Assembly: GCA_020086605.1 (NCBI GenBank)
Contig: JACBWW010000021.1
Coordinates: 314,288 to 378,287, forward strand
Direction: 5' to 3'
Origin: Lanius collurio
Lineage: Eukaryota; Chordata; Aves; Passeriformes; Laniidae
DNA: 64,000 nt
In this document: positions 24,201 to 33,850 of the stretch, one piece after another
How positions within the stretch are numbered: the first letter of the stretch is position 1
Layout: every line of letters begins with the position of its first letter
The notes under the pieces: model-generated
The model's input: only the letters and a program-made list of their open reading frames with translations
The model's database searches: none
Told to the model about the DNA's origin: nothing
Program-made: the position numbers and the translations under genes

Positions 24201-27200
24201 AGAGGCTGCAGGGTCTCCCGTTGCTCTGGCCACAGGAGGATGCTGAGGCTGAGGAGGAACGAGCGGAGCAAACCCGGCCTGGGGATAAGGGCGTGGAGCC
24301 GGGGAGGGGCTGGATGCTCAACAAGGCTCCATTCAGCCTGCGGTGAGGCAGGTGGGGGCCAGGGCCGGTGGCCGGCTGTGTTTGCAGGGAGGGGACTGGA
24401 ATTCATTAAAGCAGCTCTTTAATGACCGGAGCGGGTGCCAGGAGAGCCCCGTGCAGACACACGCGCCCCCCTGAAAGACTCCCTGTGTTCGCAGCCGCTT
24501 CCCACCCCGGCCGCATCGGTTTTCCAACGGTGGAAAAACAGTGGAAAAACAGCCGGGGAGTGAAAGCTCCTTGTTGCCCGAACAGCCCCGGGCTTGTGCG
24601 GCCACGGGCGCAGCCCAGCCCGTCGGCTGCCCTCCTTCCTGCCCGCCTCCCTGTGCCAACAAGCGGCCCCTGTGCCTGGTGCTGTGCCTGGTGCTGGGGT
24701 GCTGCTGGGCCGCCCCAAGGGCAGCCTGCTGCATTCCTTCTCCGCAGCCTCAGAAGTTGGTTTTGAGGCCCTCTGAGCCGTTTGTCGTTGGCTTTTTTTT
24801 TATTTAAATAACTTTTAAGGTAGTGAGGTTACCCGTTGCCAGCCCCATTGTGCTGCAGCCACCCGCTGTGCAAATGCCGAGGGGCTGGGGGATGGATGGA
24901 TTCAGGGGGATGTGAACATGGCAGGGGTTCAGGGGATAAAAATACTGGAGGGGTTCAGGGGAATGCCAACACCAGAGGAGCTGGGGCAATGTGAACATCA
25001 GAGGGGTTCAGGGGGATGCGAACAGTGGAGGGGCTCAGGGGAGGCTGCCCAGCCCTGGAGATGCTGCTCAGCAGCTTGATCCCCTCCTGCTCCCCCCGAA
25101 GTGTGTGCATAAGGCTCCCGTCCCACTCCCAGCGCAGGCAGGGTGGGCAGGACCAGCCTCCTGCCAGCGCCGTGGGTGGTCCTGGGGGCTCAGGCTTCCT
25201 GGTCCCCAGCCTGGCTCTGTGATGTCCAATGGGACCTGCAGCCCCCCGGAGCTGGGGCTGGGCTGGGCCCCTGTCCCCACACGGGGTGGAGGGGCCACGG
25301 GAGGAAGGGATCCAATGGGATTTTGGAGAAAGGCTTCACTATGTTCCACATTCCCCGCGTTTTACGGTGTGGTTTTATTTACGGCCGGGGAAGGAAACGA
25401 GCAGCTTGCGAGGAGGTTAAGGCAAACACAGTGGCCCTCAGCTTTGGCTGGGGCTTTGCGGGTGGGGGGGTGCTGGGGGCACAAATGGGGGGCGGCTGCC
25501 TTCAGATATGCCCTGAGACCCGAGCTGAGCACCCATCTGGGTCTCCACAGCAAAGAAATCCCAGTGCAATGGAGATGAGCTGGGTTTAGTCTGCAGCAAC
25601 AGCATTCAAACCCGGTGGGGACTTCGGGATCACACCACAGTTCCCTTGTGCCTGCTGCAGGAAAACTTGGGGTTCTGTCTCAAGTTTTATGGGATGGGGT
25701 GTCATGGGCACAGATCCATCCCTGCTGTGATAGCTCCTGGCACGGAGGAGGAGGACTTCTTCTTTTTATCCCCAGTCCCAGTGATTCCAGTGACTGCTGC
25801 TCCCACATCCTGAGCCAGGGCTGTGCGTGCTTTTCCAACCCCGGCAGTGGGAATGAGTGTTCTGGTTCTCGCCTCCCACACCCTCCATCTGGCCCTCCCT
25901 CACTGCATGGCTCCCGGGGGCCGGTGCTTTCCAGGAGTGCTGGCCAGCAGAGATTGCTGAAAAGCAGCACCCAAGAAACCACCAGAAAAGCCGTGGCTGG
26001 TCACCTTCACTGGGCTGTCGACCACCAGAAGTGCCATCACCCTTGTTTTGGGTGTGGGAGGAGAGTCCTGGCCAGGGGTGCTTTGCTTCGCCCCCATCCC
26101 ACTCAGGTGGCCTCTGGCTGCACCAGGCTGCTTTGAACCCCTCCTCCTGTGTTTATTCATTTGGTTCCTCTCCCTCATTCCCCAGCCAGCTGCTCTCCGC
26201 TCGCCTTCCCCAGTCTCCTGCATGACAGCTTTGGGGAAAAACAGCCTTTTTACAGCCCACGGACTCTAGGGTCAGGGGAAAACAGGAAAACATGCCCCCT
26301 GCTAATTCTGTACTGCCTGGGAGGGGGCTGGTTGTACCCTTCCATGTCCTGCCAGCCCCCCAACCCCCTGCCCAGCGCCTGTGCCTGCTCCTGCCTGCCT
26401 TCCCCGTCCTAACAGAGCAGCATTAGGAGCTGTGATAGCTGGAGGCCATAAAGCAGGGTCCAGGAGGCTTGGCTGGAGCTCCGGAGCTCCATCACTTATC
26501 CAGCATGGTTTTACGATGATTCAAGCACAGCCCTAAAGCTGATGGTATTTCCTGAGCTCTCCTGCTCAGCCAGATGCAGAGCCATGGAGGGGAGGGCAAG
26601 GAGCTGGGAGCCAGCCTGAAACCCCCCACAAAGGTCACGGTGCTTTTGGGAAGAGCTGGGGGGATGTGCCCCCGGAGCAAGCACCCCCAAAGCCTGGCAC
26701 GAGCAGGAGCAGGGATGAAGTGCTTTTAACGATGTGTGGCTTAATGGCTCTGGAGGGACTTAGGGAATTAGCCCAAGCTGGAAGCAGTGTTTGGAGTGTT
26801 TGCCCTGGGAAGTGAAGCAGGGGGGAGAAAGTGGGAGGATTTGGGGAAGCGGGAGGCTCAATGAAGCTTTTGTGCCGTCCCTTGCAGCGTGACTCAGGCT
26901 CACTCAGGCTCACGCTGCCAGGAGAAGCTGGCCTGGAAATATTGTATCAGCCCCAGAGGACGTGGTTTCCAAACCATTCTAAGTCGGGTTTTGTTCTCTT
27001 TTGTCTTTCTTTTTCTCTCTCCCAAGCCCTCTTTCCCTGTCTCACAGGCTGGTAGGTTTTCCAGCTCCACCCTGCACATCCTGGCACCCGCTCCCACTGT
27101 GTTCCCTACCCCAGCTGCTTCCCAGCCAGGGAGGGAAAGCTTGCAGAGCTGCAGAAGGGCATGTGGTGGCATACGAGGGGACAATCCCAGCCAGCCCCGT

Positions 27201-30200
27201 GCTGGAGGAGCTGGAGGATCTTGGAGGAGTCTGGGTTACTGGGGGGATGTGTGCCTGAGTGCACATCCCACCTGCAGATCCCTCAATCCCATCCCTGCCT
27301 GCCCAGCAAAGCCAGTGCCTGCTCCTGAGCTTCCCAGACCCAGTGAGGGGAACGAGCCGGCGGGAGGAATTGGAGGAGCCAGGCCAGGGGATGCTCACAG
27401 ACATGCCTGGAATGGCTTGATGTTACCGGAGAGATCCTCGCCTGGTGTCAACAAACAGCCCGGCAGCCGCCGCTGGAGAGGGGCCGTCTCCAGCCGCCCG
27501 GGCTCTGATGTTTCCCAGGCTCGCTGGTGTCAAGTGGCTCCTGCCGTGCCAGGATGGGGGGCGTTATCGGCCAAAACTGTGGGGGAAGAATGAGCACGAG
27601 CGGCAGTGTTGACACCTCGCCAGAGGCTACCTGCTTGCCTTAATTGCAGCATCCAGTGCTCAGGGATGAGGAAATGTTTTAACAGAGATGTTAAAACGGG
27701 CACTTGTGTAAAATGTGTAAATTAGGGTGATTCAGCTTTAGTTGTGCTGGTAAGGCACCACCCACAGCATCCTGAGCTCCACAGGGCACCAAGGACCACG
27801 GCCAGGATGAGCTTTTGGTGATGCTGAGTGCTGTGAGGGGCAGAGAAAAGTGTCTCCGCAGACAGAGATGGGGGTTTGCAGTGTGGATGGGGGAAAGAGA
27901 GGATGGGTTTTGCTCCTCTGGGGTTGACATGCTAAACTGTCTACAAAGAAAATTCATATTTTCTTTTTTTTCCCCCTCTTTCTAGAGCTGAAAGCTCTGC
28001 TCTCCTCTCTCCTCTTCCCCCGTCCTTCCAGAGCTTCCCCTCCCTGCCCTGCCTCCCCCTCCCCACTCCTGTTATGCCCTGACTTTTCCATCCATGAGAA
28101 ACACCCGCCGGGGTGATGTTTATAGAGAAAATAAATGCCTGCTCTATTTGTAGCGCGGGGGGACGCAGGGCTGGCGGGGGGGCTGTGGGGGTGTGGAAGC
28201 GGGTGCTCACATCCCCTCCCAGGGCTGCAGGGCTTTCTCAGCCGCCTCTACCTCGGGCCAAGACTTCCCTCTCTTCTCCCAAGCTCCCAGAGGAAATGAC
28301 CCTGGTGGGCTCAGAAATTTCTGTAGGATGGGATGCTAAAAACCTTGAAGCCCTTCTGAAGCCCATCCGGAGGCTGGGAAAGGGAATGGGAAAATGCTGC
28401 CGCCTGCCCCTCTTTCTGCCAGTGCTGCACCAAGCGAGGGTTATGAGATGGTAGAGGGTGGGCAGCACCCATTAATGTGGCTGGGGATGGCACCACAAGC
28501 AGTTGGTGGCTCCAAACCCTCCCTTCCCCGCCTGCCTGCAGCAAAGAGGAAAAACAACTTCCAGAAAGCCAAGATTTGGGCAAAAGTAGCGTCGGAGATT
28601 CACAGACAGGGCCGTCCCGAGCTGACTCACTGCTCACAACGGCTCCTTCCCCAGCCAGTGAGTCACGGTGATGGGTGAATGTTGCTTTTCTGCCTCAGTG
28701 TCTCACGTGGTGGGCCCGGCCACCTCACATCCATGCTGTTTGCCCCATGACTTTCTCCACTCCCAGCAATTTTTGGCAGTACCCACCCTCCTCTGGGATG
28801 CCTTCCGTCTGCCACCGGCCGGCTGTCAGGCAGCCAAGCACAGCCCTGGGGCACAGGGCAGCTCCCAGAGGTACTGCCCGGAGCCATGCGCAACGGGCGA
28901 CACACCCCGGGGAAGAAGGACGGAAAATGGGAATTTATCACCCTCTTGGATGCACAGCTCAGGGCATAAACATCTCCTACCCCACCCTGATGCCAGTTGA
29001 GAGGCCTTGTTTGGTCCGTCCTGAGGATTAACGACTGGCAATGGGTGACAAATCAGGCAGCATCGTCCCTATCATGGGGCTGGGAAGAGCTACAGCAGTC
29101 CTCTGGATTTTAGCCTGGCTTTGCCCTGACTCTCAGCCTTGCTTTGTGAAAGGTTCTCTGACTTTATAGAATGTATTTAGAATACACCTTCTAGAATATA
29201 TTAATATTCTATCAACAGAATAAAATTTATCCTCATATTAAAATATCTAACAATATTCTGCTATATTGGTCAATACAACATAAAAACTCGACCTCCCTTT
29301 TTCTGTTCTGTTTACCTCAGAAAAGGTCTGAGGGGTGTCCCATCCCTGTGCAGCATGGCAATGTCCAACCAAGCACAGGGCACGATGGAGACAGCTCAGA
29401 GAAGGGCTGGTTTGGGAATGGGGGAGCTCTGATGGACACCTTCCTTTCTCTGTGTTTCCAGGGGATTTGAAGATACGGTGGGGGCTGAAGGGGCTGGTGG
29501 CAAACGAGGCTTGGGATGCCCAGGTGAGAGCTGGGAAATGCACAGGAGTTTCTAGGAGTCTCCCAGCTGAAGGCTGGGGGTGATGCTATCACTCGGGAAG
29601 CTGGCTTCCCAAAAAGGAGACAAGCCGAGCCCAGCACCTGGAAAGAGCCGCGGGAGCAGCGCCGGGGAGCCGAGGCTGGGCTGGGCCAACGCCTGTTGCG
29701 AACAGTCTGTGCTTTGAGCTTTATTTAGGCACGCAGACTCCCGCCTCCCAGGCCCTGTTCCTGTCCAGCCTTCAACCTGACGTGAGCTCCTCGGGGTGAG
29801 CTTAACCCTGTCCTGCAATCCTGCAGGAATGTGCTTATTATATATTTGCCCGCAGCCCTCTGTTGCTAAATATGAGTGAGACAAGAATATTCCTCCCCGA
29901 TTCCCACGATACCAGTTTGCGTTCTCCCCCCTTTTCAGCATTTTTCCTGCTCTTTCCCATCAGCTGGAAACTTTTCCAGCTGCTTTGAGCTATGACCTTA
30001 AAACATGTGGAGCGATCATAAAAAAGAAAGTTTGAATAAATCAGTCAGATTTGCAGAAGTGGAGGAAAGGAGGAGCCGAGGTGGCTCCATGAGAAATCTG
30101 GAGAAGGCAGAAGGGATCCTAGATGGGTACCCCAGGGCAGACACTACTCCCTATCCATGGGCAGACATCCTGGACAAGCCAGTATCCCACTCACTTCCCC

Positions 30201-32671
30201 AGGACCCCATCACTGCTTCTGGAGTCCACCTAAACTTTGGAGGGTGTCACATTTTTGGTACCCACTTACGGAAATCTTGGGGTGAACGCTGCTCATGAGG
30301 AGTCTACACATCCAATTCTCTCTTTTCCCCTCATTCCAAACCTCCAGTGAGAGGGATTTTGGGGGAGGGGGAGACCAGCCTGTGGGTGACCTCACTGGGA
30401 AACAGAGGGGAGCAGGGCTGTCGAAAAACAGTTTACTGAAGCTTCACACTCTGATGTCAAGAGGCCAAGTTTTATGAGTGTTTTTTTCTTTTTTTGGTAT
30501 AATCCTGTATTTGATGAAGTGCATGGTGACTCTTCCCATGCTGGGCTGGGCAGGAAGCCCCGGGTTCCTGAACCTGAGCTTGGAGGGAACACAAAACACA
30601 GGCTTCACCCCCACAAACCTCAGCCCTGTGCTCAGCATGCTGCCTGTGGCTGTCCCTGATGGACACACAGGGATGTCCCACGGTGAGCAGCCCATGGGAA
30701 CACCTGGAAGTGCTGCTGGTCTCAGCAGGGATGTTCTCAACTGCAGGGAACTGGTGGGAAGCTGTTGCCCAGACTCAGGGTCGCAGCTGGCACATCTGTT
30801 TCAGCCCACCCAGTGCAGAAACAGTCCCCAGTATTGGAAAAGGGATGTAAACCTCCTTTTCTTCCCCAGGCCCATGTGCAGACACCAGGGAGATGCTCAT
30901 TGATCCCCAGAGTTGTGTTACAGCCATGGGGGGAGTTACCTGGGGGGAGTCTGGGGGTGTTGGCAGGTGTCAGTGAAAGCCATGGGCTCTTTTGGGGGGT
31001 TTCTCCAGCCCATTCACCATGAAAGAGTTTGGGACTGCCAGGGCAGCCCTCGGACCCATCCTAGACACGGCGCAAGCAACAGATCCATGTGGGGAAATCC
31101 CATCCCAGGATGGAAAGGTCAGGGCTGGGAGGAAGGAGACCACTCTGTTCATTAACAAAAGGGATTTTTTTTCCACTCAGCTTGCCAGGCCCTCTTCTAT
31201 TTTGGTGCATGACAAAAAATAGAAAGAACAAGGCCTAAGGTAATGAAAGGAGCATGCCCCAGAAGCCAACTGCTCTCTGGGAGGGAACAGGGACAGCAAG
31301 GGACCAACAGCAGCTCTGCAGGTGCTGAGGGCCACAAGGCTGGGCCCTGGGATCATCCTCCTCCTTGTACTGATGAGGCTGGGATGCAGAAGATGGTTGG
31401 GAAGCAGAAGACTGGGGGTTTTCAGAACCGCTGGGAGCAAGCTCCTGCCTCACTGCTGGTCAGAGTCCTGGTCCCGATCCCCAGGGGGAAGTTTGGGGAA
31501 GAGAAACTGCTCAGTGAAATGATACATTATTTTTGGGGTGAGTTAGGACATAAAAATGATTTTTAAATTCCCTTCACTTTCAAAGCTGTAGATGCCACTG
31601 ATGCACTGCTCAGTCAGATCCCAGGCACAGCTTGGAGGGTCAGACCTGTTCCAATGGAATGAGACCCCAGTCCAGACCTGCAGAGCCCGCTGGAGCTCAG
31701 ACCATGGCACAGGAGGGAGCAGGGAGGGAGTGGGGCTGTGGGACAGCTGTCAGGATGCTGAAGCTGGACACACGTCCATGCCAAGAGCTGAGTGGGCAAA
31801 CCTGGCTGCTTCATGGGGAAAACTGGGTATAAATGCCCCACTTCTGTCCCGCAGTAACTGCTTTGCCCAGCTCTGACCCTGTGCAGCAGCCAGCCCTGTG
31901 GCACCATGGGGGGGACCCCCGTGCCCTGTCACCCCAGGGGCGGTCCTGCACCCCTCTGGGGCCGTGCTGGTGGGAGAGGTCAGCCCCTCGCCCCAGGCCA
32001 CTGGCCACCCTGGTGCCCAGGAGAGCCGGACGGAGCAGCCCCGAGAGGTGCCACACACCCCCTGCGAACGCTCCAGCTCCCTCCTTGCCACCAAACCCCC
32101 GCTGCTGGGATGAAGAGGGGCTGCCCTCGCCGACGCTCCCGTGGCAAGGCCAAACATGGGCAGGGAGGGCTGGAGCGCTCCCTCCCCGTGGCCGCAGGGC
32201 TTGGCGGGACAGCCACGGTGCCTTTCTCCCGACGGCTGCCCCTGGCGCCGGCCAAAGCCCCGCGGCTGCTCCGAGCCCCGTCCCACACTGCAGCACATCT
32301 GTGTGTGCCCCTGCGGGAAGCACACAGCGAGGCACCCACCGCCCTGCGAGCCCCGGGGGCGAGCCGCCCTCTCCCACCCCAAACACCCCGTCCCAAAAGA
32401 GGCAGCACCGTGCTCCTGCCAGCTTGGCGACAGGCCCCCCGCACCCTGGGCAGGGACAGCCTGCACCCATTGGTCACCCATGTCCAGCGCTCCCTGCTGG
32501 GTCCCCAGCTCTCCCAGGAGCCGTACCCCGCAGGATTTCCCACCCTTCCCTCTCGAGTGGGCTGGGGGGACGGGACTCACCTCCGGCCGGGGGTCCCGCG
32601 CTGAGGGGCTGGGGGTGGCCGGCCAGCAGCAGCAGCAGCAGCACCGTGGCGATGCCACCTCGGGCACCCAT
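7386..32671 (-). CDS. CSPG4: CSPG4 (NG2) chondroitin sulfate proteoglycan 4, complete gene, 10 coding exons
   Basis: This is a single-pass membrane proteoglycan of oligodendrocyte precursors, pericytes and melanocytic cells. In mammals it binds collagens, growth factors and integrins and signals through a PDZ-binding tail. Ten exons read on the minus strand: 32671-32581, 20284-20121, 19104-15526, 15225-14746, 14353-14177, 11279-11081, 10932-10798, 10646-10492, 9671-9488 and 9289-7386. All introns are GT-AG, the phases agree, and the sum is 7068 nt, giving 2355 residues (human about 2322). Visible parts are a signal peptide (1-25), two laminin-G domains (about 35-195 and 205-385), CSPG repeats (about 440-2150), a membrane helix (2244-2268) and the C-terminal QYWV. 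Whole segments match mammalian CSPG4, for example HDGSE, VNPVNDAPQ, GGDPDAPTLTNVLL, YQHDDSETLEDDIPFVA and LLFYLHKRNKTGKH. It is not a pseudogene: no frameshift or premature stop was found. Confidence 0.97.
9488..9671 (-). CDS. CSPG4: CSPG4 coding exon 9: CSPG repeat
   Basis: The exon covers residues 1661-1721 plus one base (phase 0 in, phase 1 out). It encodes LIFYQHEMPDKPFWLAQDAI and ends CPQRLTQLWKNA. Human has ILYEHEMPPEPFWEAHDTL and CPQRPSHLWKNKG. The acceptor is TTTTCAG at 9672 and the donor GTAAGG starts at 9487. Confidence 0.94.
9672..10491 (-). other. CSPG4: CSPG4 intron 8
   Basis: This 820-bp GT-AG intron contains a CR1 3' fragment inserted antisense to the gene (9826-9976). The remainder is unremarkable. 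Intron 9 (9290-9487) is short and plain. Confidence 0.9.
9826..9976 (+). mobile_element. CR1 LINE 3' fragment in CSPG4 intron 8
   Basis: It carries CCATCCCTGGAAGTGTTCAA, GGGCTTGGAGCAGCCTGG, TAGTGGAAGGTGTCCCTG and CCCTTCCAACCCAAACCATT, ending near an ATTCTGTGACTCTGTGATG tail. The element is antisense to CSPG4. Confidence 0.88.
10492..10646 (-). CDS. CSPG4: CSPG4 coding exon 8: CSPG repeat
   Basis: The exon covers residues 1609-1660 (phase 1 in, phase 0 out). It encodes ALHPITSQNLQAVS, YYSIEQAPRLGRL and IRNFTQAQ, matching mammalian LSSQTLRASS, RVVRGPQLGRL and NFTQAEV. The acceptor is TTTTCCAG at 10647 and the donor GTGAGA starts at 10491. Confidence 0.93.
10798..10932 (-). CDS. CSPG4: CSPG4 coding exon 7: CSPG repeat
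   Basis: The exon covers residues 1564-1608 plus one base of codon 1609 (phase 1 in and out). It encodes GPLDGGFAFDLWDGENLSPG followed by HFFLVRAQ and ends SLTVCP. The mammalian counterpart has LDGGFRFRLSDGEHTSPGHFF and LTVCPG. The acceptor is TTTCCACAG at 10933 and the donor GTGGGT starts at 10797. Confidence 0.94.
11081..11279 (-). CDS. CSPG4: CSPG4 coding exon 6: CSPG repeat
   Basis: The exon is 66 codons plus one base, residues 1498-1563 (phase 0 in, phase 1 out). It begins LREGATAVLSP after CCCCCAG and ends LFVHQ before the donor GTAGGG. It contains EDVTYSIQPPANGKVVLR and EVQRFSQAQIDNGLILF, which match mammalian EDLVYTIEQPSNGRVVLR and EVRSFTQAQLDGGLVLF. Confidence 0.94.
11280..14176 (-). 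other. CSPG4: CSPG4 intron 5 (2.9 kb)
   Basis: GT-AG intron. Its first 330 bp on the transcript strand (13840-14176) are CpG-dense with a GC box. The rest is ordinary moderately GC-rich sequence without recognisable repeats. Introns 6 (10933-11080) and 7 (10647-10797) are short and unremarkable. Confidence 0.88.
13840..14176. promoter_or_regulatory. CpG-dense patch at the start of CSPG4 intron 5
   Basis: GC-rich sequence with dense CpG and a GC box (GGCGGGGCGGG near 13956-13966), adjoining exon 5. It could be an internal promoter or simply a GC-rich intron. Confidence 0.35.
14177..14353 (-). CDS. CSPG4: CSPG4 coding exon 5: CSPG repeat linker
   Basis: The exon is 59 codons, residues 1439-1497, phase 0 at both ends. 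It contains LSDSFTILANASEVSRQSQP, close to mammalian LTDSFVLMANASEMDRQSHP, and ends NAGLQ (human NTGLQ). The short inter-repeat linker reads LPRSTKGPR where human has LPVNDQPP. The donor GTAAGG starts at 14176. The exon sits at the edge of a CpG-dense block that covers the start of intron 5. Confidence 0.94.
14354..14745 (-). other. CSPG4: CSPG4 intron 4
   Basis: This is a 392-bp GT-AG intron. Nothing else is visible in it. Intron 3 (15226-15525, 300 bp) is likewise plain. Confidence 0.9.
14746..15225 (-). CDS. CSPG4: CSPG4 coding exon 4: CSPG repeats
   Basis: The exon is 160 codons, residues 1279-1438, phase 0 at both ends. It starts VTHEEISSQDIVYLV after an acceptor CCCAG at 15226 and ends HSFTWSE before the donor GTATAG. 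It aligns with the mammalian segment containing SLDPVQSFSQE, GRVLYLHS and LEGV, which here reads SLDPIQSFTQE, GRVLYLHS and LEGV. Confidence 0.95.
15526..19104 (-). CDS. CSPG4: CSPG4 coding exon 3: laminin-G domains and first CSPG repeats
   Basis: This giant exon of exactly 1193 codons encodes residues 86-1278, phase 0 at both ends, as expected for CSPG4 exon 3. It completes LamG1 (paired cysteines in FRGCLH and EGCSTQ), encodes LamG2 (ending near TAGCGK), a tyrosine/acid-rich linker (DHYWDYEEVYEQDEAS), and roughly the first eight CSPG repeats. Repeat hallmarks include VNPVNDAPQ, IHDGSEG, QHDDSE, VHSGADRGW and QPVNDHSP. The acceptor ends TTGCAG at 19105 and the donor GTGAGT starts at 15525. 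The candidate chondroitin sulfate site lies here at Ser1010 (16330-16332) in the context GEGSAEPEAEE. Translation stays open into intron 3 until about 15316, but the splice donor and homology fix the end. Confidence 0.97.
19105..20120 (-). other. CSPG4: CSPG4 intron 2
   Basis: This is a 1016-bp intron with GT-AG ends and unique sequence. I see no repeat or RNA gene in it. Confidence 0.9.
20121..20284 (-). CDS. CSPG4: CSPG4 coding exon 2: start of laminin-G domain 1
   Basis: The exon encodes residues 31-85 (phase 1 in, phase 0 out). The acceptor is the pyrimidine-rich tract ending CCCCAG at 20285. The donor GTCAGC starts at 20120. The translation contains ASFFGDSFVEMP and LAAGQPDHLLLQLQAGRLQ. 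It aligns with the mammalian exon 2, which has ASFFG at the start and AGPADHLLLQL later. Confidence 0.96.
20473..20690 (-). mobile_element. CR1 LINE 3' fragment in CSPG4 intron 1
   Basis: This is the reverse complement of the CR1 3' end. It shows TTGCTCCAAGCCCTGTCCAA, TTGGACACTTCCAGGGATGG and GGCAGCCACAGCTTCTCTGG on the plus strand. It lies about 190 bp inside intron 1 from exon 2, in the same sense as the gene. Confidence 0.87.
23570..23700. promoter_or_regulatory. CpG-dense patch in CSPG4 intron 1
   Basis: About 130 bp of very high CpG density with CCCGCCCC (23637-23644), a GC box on the gene's strand, about 9 kb downstream of the main promoter. A second, weaker patch lies at 24430-24640. 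Confidence 0.35.
24901..25043. repeat. 26-27-bp tandem repeat in CSPG4 intron 1, about 5 copies
   Basis: Successive copies begin TTCAGGGGGATGTGAACA, TTCAGGGGATAAAAATACT, TTCAGGGGAATGCCAACA, CTGGGGCAATGTGAACAT and TTCAGGGGGATGCGAACA, each closing with a GAGGGG-like run. Confidence 0.85.
32581..32671 (-). CDS. CSPG4: CSPG4 coding exon 1: start codon and signal peptide
   Basis: The exon encodes residues 1-30 plus one base of codon 31. It opens MGARGG and continues with a hydrophobic core containing six consecutive leucines, then PLSA, a plausible signal peptidase site after residue 25. The ATG is in strong context (A at -3, G at +4) and no in-frame ATG lies upstream before the promoter. The donor GTGAGT lies at 32580-32575. 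A few extra residues (GPPAG) separate the predicted cleavage site from the conserved ASFFG that begins exon 2. In human the mature protein starts at ASFFG. Confidence 0.92.
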
Positions 32672-32754
32672 CGTGTCCCCCGGGGCTGGGGCAGCGGCGA
32701 GGGCTCCGGGACGGCACAACCTCGGCCGGCGCCTGCTTCCAGGCGAGGGCTCCC

Positions 32755-32776
32755 GCTACTACTATATTTAATAAAG
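32755..32776 (-). promoter_or_regulatory. CSPG4: TATA-like element and core promoter of CSPG4
   Basis: On the minus strand the sequence CTTTATTAAATATAG lies about 90-105 bp upstream of the ATG, inside GC-rich DNA. A TATA element there would place the start site near 32735 and give a 5' UTR of about 60 nt. This is inference from position and composition only. Confidence 0.45.
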
Positions 32777-33007
32777 CGGAGCGAGGGAGGGACCTGTAAC
32801 CTCTCCCGCCTGTCAGAAAGAAGAAATTCGCTCAGATTACAAACCCAATTTCCCCTCTTAAAGGGCTAGAGGCCCTCGCCACCCACACCCGCTCCTGAAA
32901 GCAGCCTTGTTCCCGCCGGGCAAGGAGAGGGAGGAGCGAGGACAGAGCCCGACGTGGGGTGCGAGGGGCGGCTCCGGAGCCTCCGCCTGCCCCGGGCTAA
33001 GCGGGAT

Positions 33008-33140
33008 GTCCCAGAATCCCAGAATATTCTGAGCTGGAAGCGACCCACAAGGATCATCGAATCCAACTGTTAAGTGAATGGCCCATGCAGGGATCAAAGC
33101 TTGGCGTTATCAGGCTCGAGCCAACTGAGCTGATCTCCAT
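33008..33140 (-). mobile_element. TguSINE1-like SINE (tRNA-Ile head, CR1 tail)
   Basis: On the minus strand the head reads TCAGCTCAGTTGGC, then CTGATAACGCCAAG and TTTGATCCCTGCATGGGCCA. These follow the A box, anticodon stem/variable region and B box of tRNA-Ile. The tail (AGAATATTCTGGGATTCTGGGA preceded by TGATCCTTGTGGGTCGC) is CR1-type 3' sequence. This composite is the described structure of TguSINE1 of passerines. The anticodon arm is partly deleted. Confidence 0.8.
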
Positions 33141-33559
33141 AGATCCCTTGGCACCAGGCACTTTTGGGGGAGCAAAGCCAGTTACTGGTGTCCACACAGA
33201 CCCAGATCAGGGACTCGGTCCCAAAGCTGCTGTCACCCACCCCTGGCTGTATTCCTGAAGTGGCTGTGTAAACCTCACACCTCTCTCAGCTGGCATTCAG
33301 GATGACCTTTGGCCCTCAGGGTTCATAGTGCTCCAACTGTGTTAGCACAATACTGGGAAAAGAGCTTTCCACCTTCTCCTGGTGCAAAGCTGATACAGGA
33401 CAAGCTCACAGCCCTTTGGAGACAGCATCCCATCCAGCCTGCCAACCTCTCCTTGCTCATGTCCCATCTTTCCAACCCACTCCACAGGTGCTCCCATCCT
33501 GTTCCTTGGCTCTTGTGCAGCACACCCCTCCTTCCTCATGGATGTCTGCATTTCGGGCC

Positions 33560-33850
33560 CTCTTCCCCCTGTGCCCTCTTTCGCTGATGGATTACATGTG
33601 GCTTGTTTCCTGCTGGGTTAATTCTAACCCCTCTAGGGCCCTCGGCGTGACTTTGCCGTCTTTGGCAGCATTTGCAACACCTTCCAGCGTACAGTCATCT
33701 GCAAACATAATTAATTTGTTGTTTACTTTTGTTTTCCAATCATTAATAAAGACATTAAATAAACCTGGGATGTGCTGCTTTTTCAGTAACTTTTTCTGGG
33801 TAATTGCCAGGGGCTCAGTAAGTTCATTAGCTAATTCTGTTTAGTCTGGG
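33560..33850 (-). repeat. Possible old CR1/L3-type LINE remnant
   Basis: The phrase GTCATCTGCAAACATAATTAA followed by CAATCATTAATAAAGACATTAAATAAAC resembles a motif seen in many degraded amniote CR1-class copies. I recognise only the general pattern, so the family and the limits are uncertain. Confidence 0.35.

Larger units (their letters stand above)
20285..32580 (-). other. CSPG4: CSPG4 intron 1 (12.3 kb)
   Basis: The donor is GTGAGT at 32580 and the acceptor AG at 20286-20285. The intron holds a CR1 fragment (20473-20690), two CpG-dense patches (23570-23700 and 24430-24640), a 26-27-bp tandem repeat (24901-25043) and an AT-rich island (29150-29285). No coding exon is supported. Confidence 0.9.
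31900..33000. promoter_or_regulatory. CpG-rich block spanning CSPG4 exon 1
   Basis: GC content and CpG frequency rise sharply from about 31.9 kb to 33.0 kb, covering the promoter, exon 1 and the first part of intron 1. It is a likely CpG island promoter. Long open frames on both strands here (for example 31833-32771 plus) come from stop-poor GC-rich sequence and are not genes. Confidence 0.6.

Noticed and set aside
32717..32719. Upstream in-frame start for CSPG4
   Set aside because: The codon is TTG. The ATG at 32671 has a strong Kozak context and directly precedes the signal peptide.
31833..32771. Long plus-strand frame of 312 codons near exon 1
   Set aside because: It is stop-poor CpG-rich sequence opposite CSPG4 exon 1, with low-complexity Pro/Arg/Ala composition and no domain.
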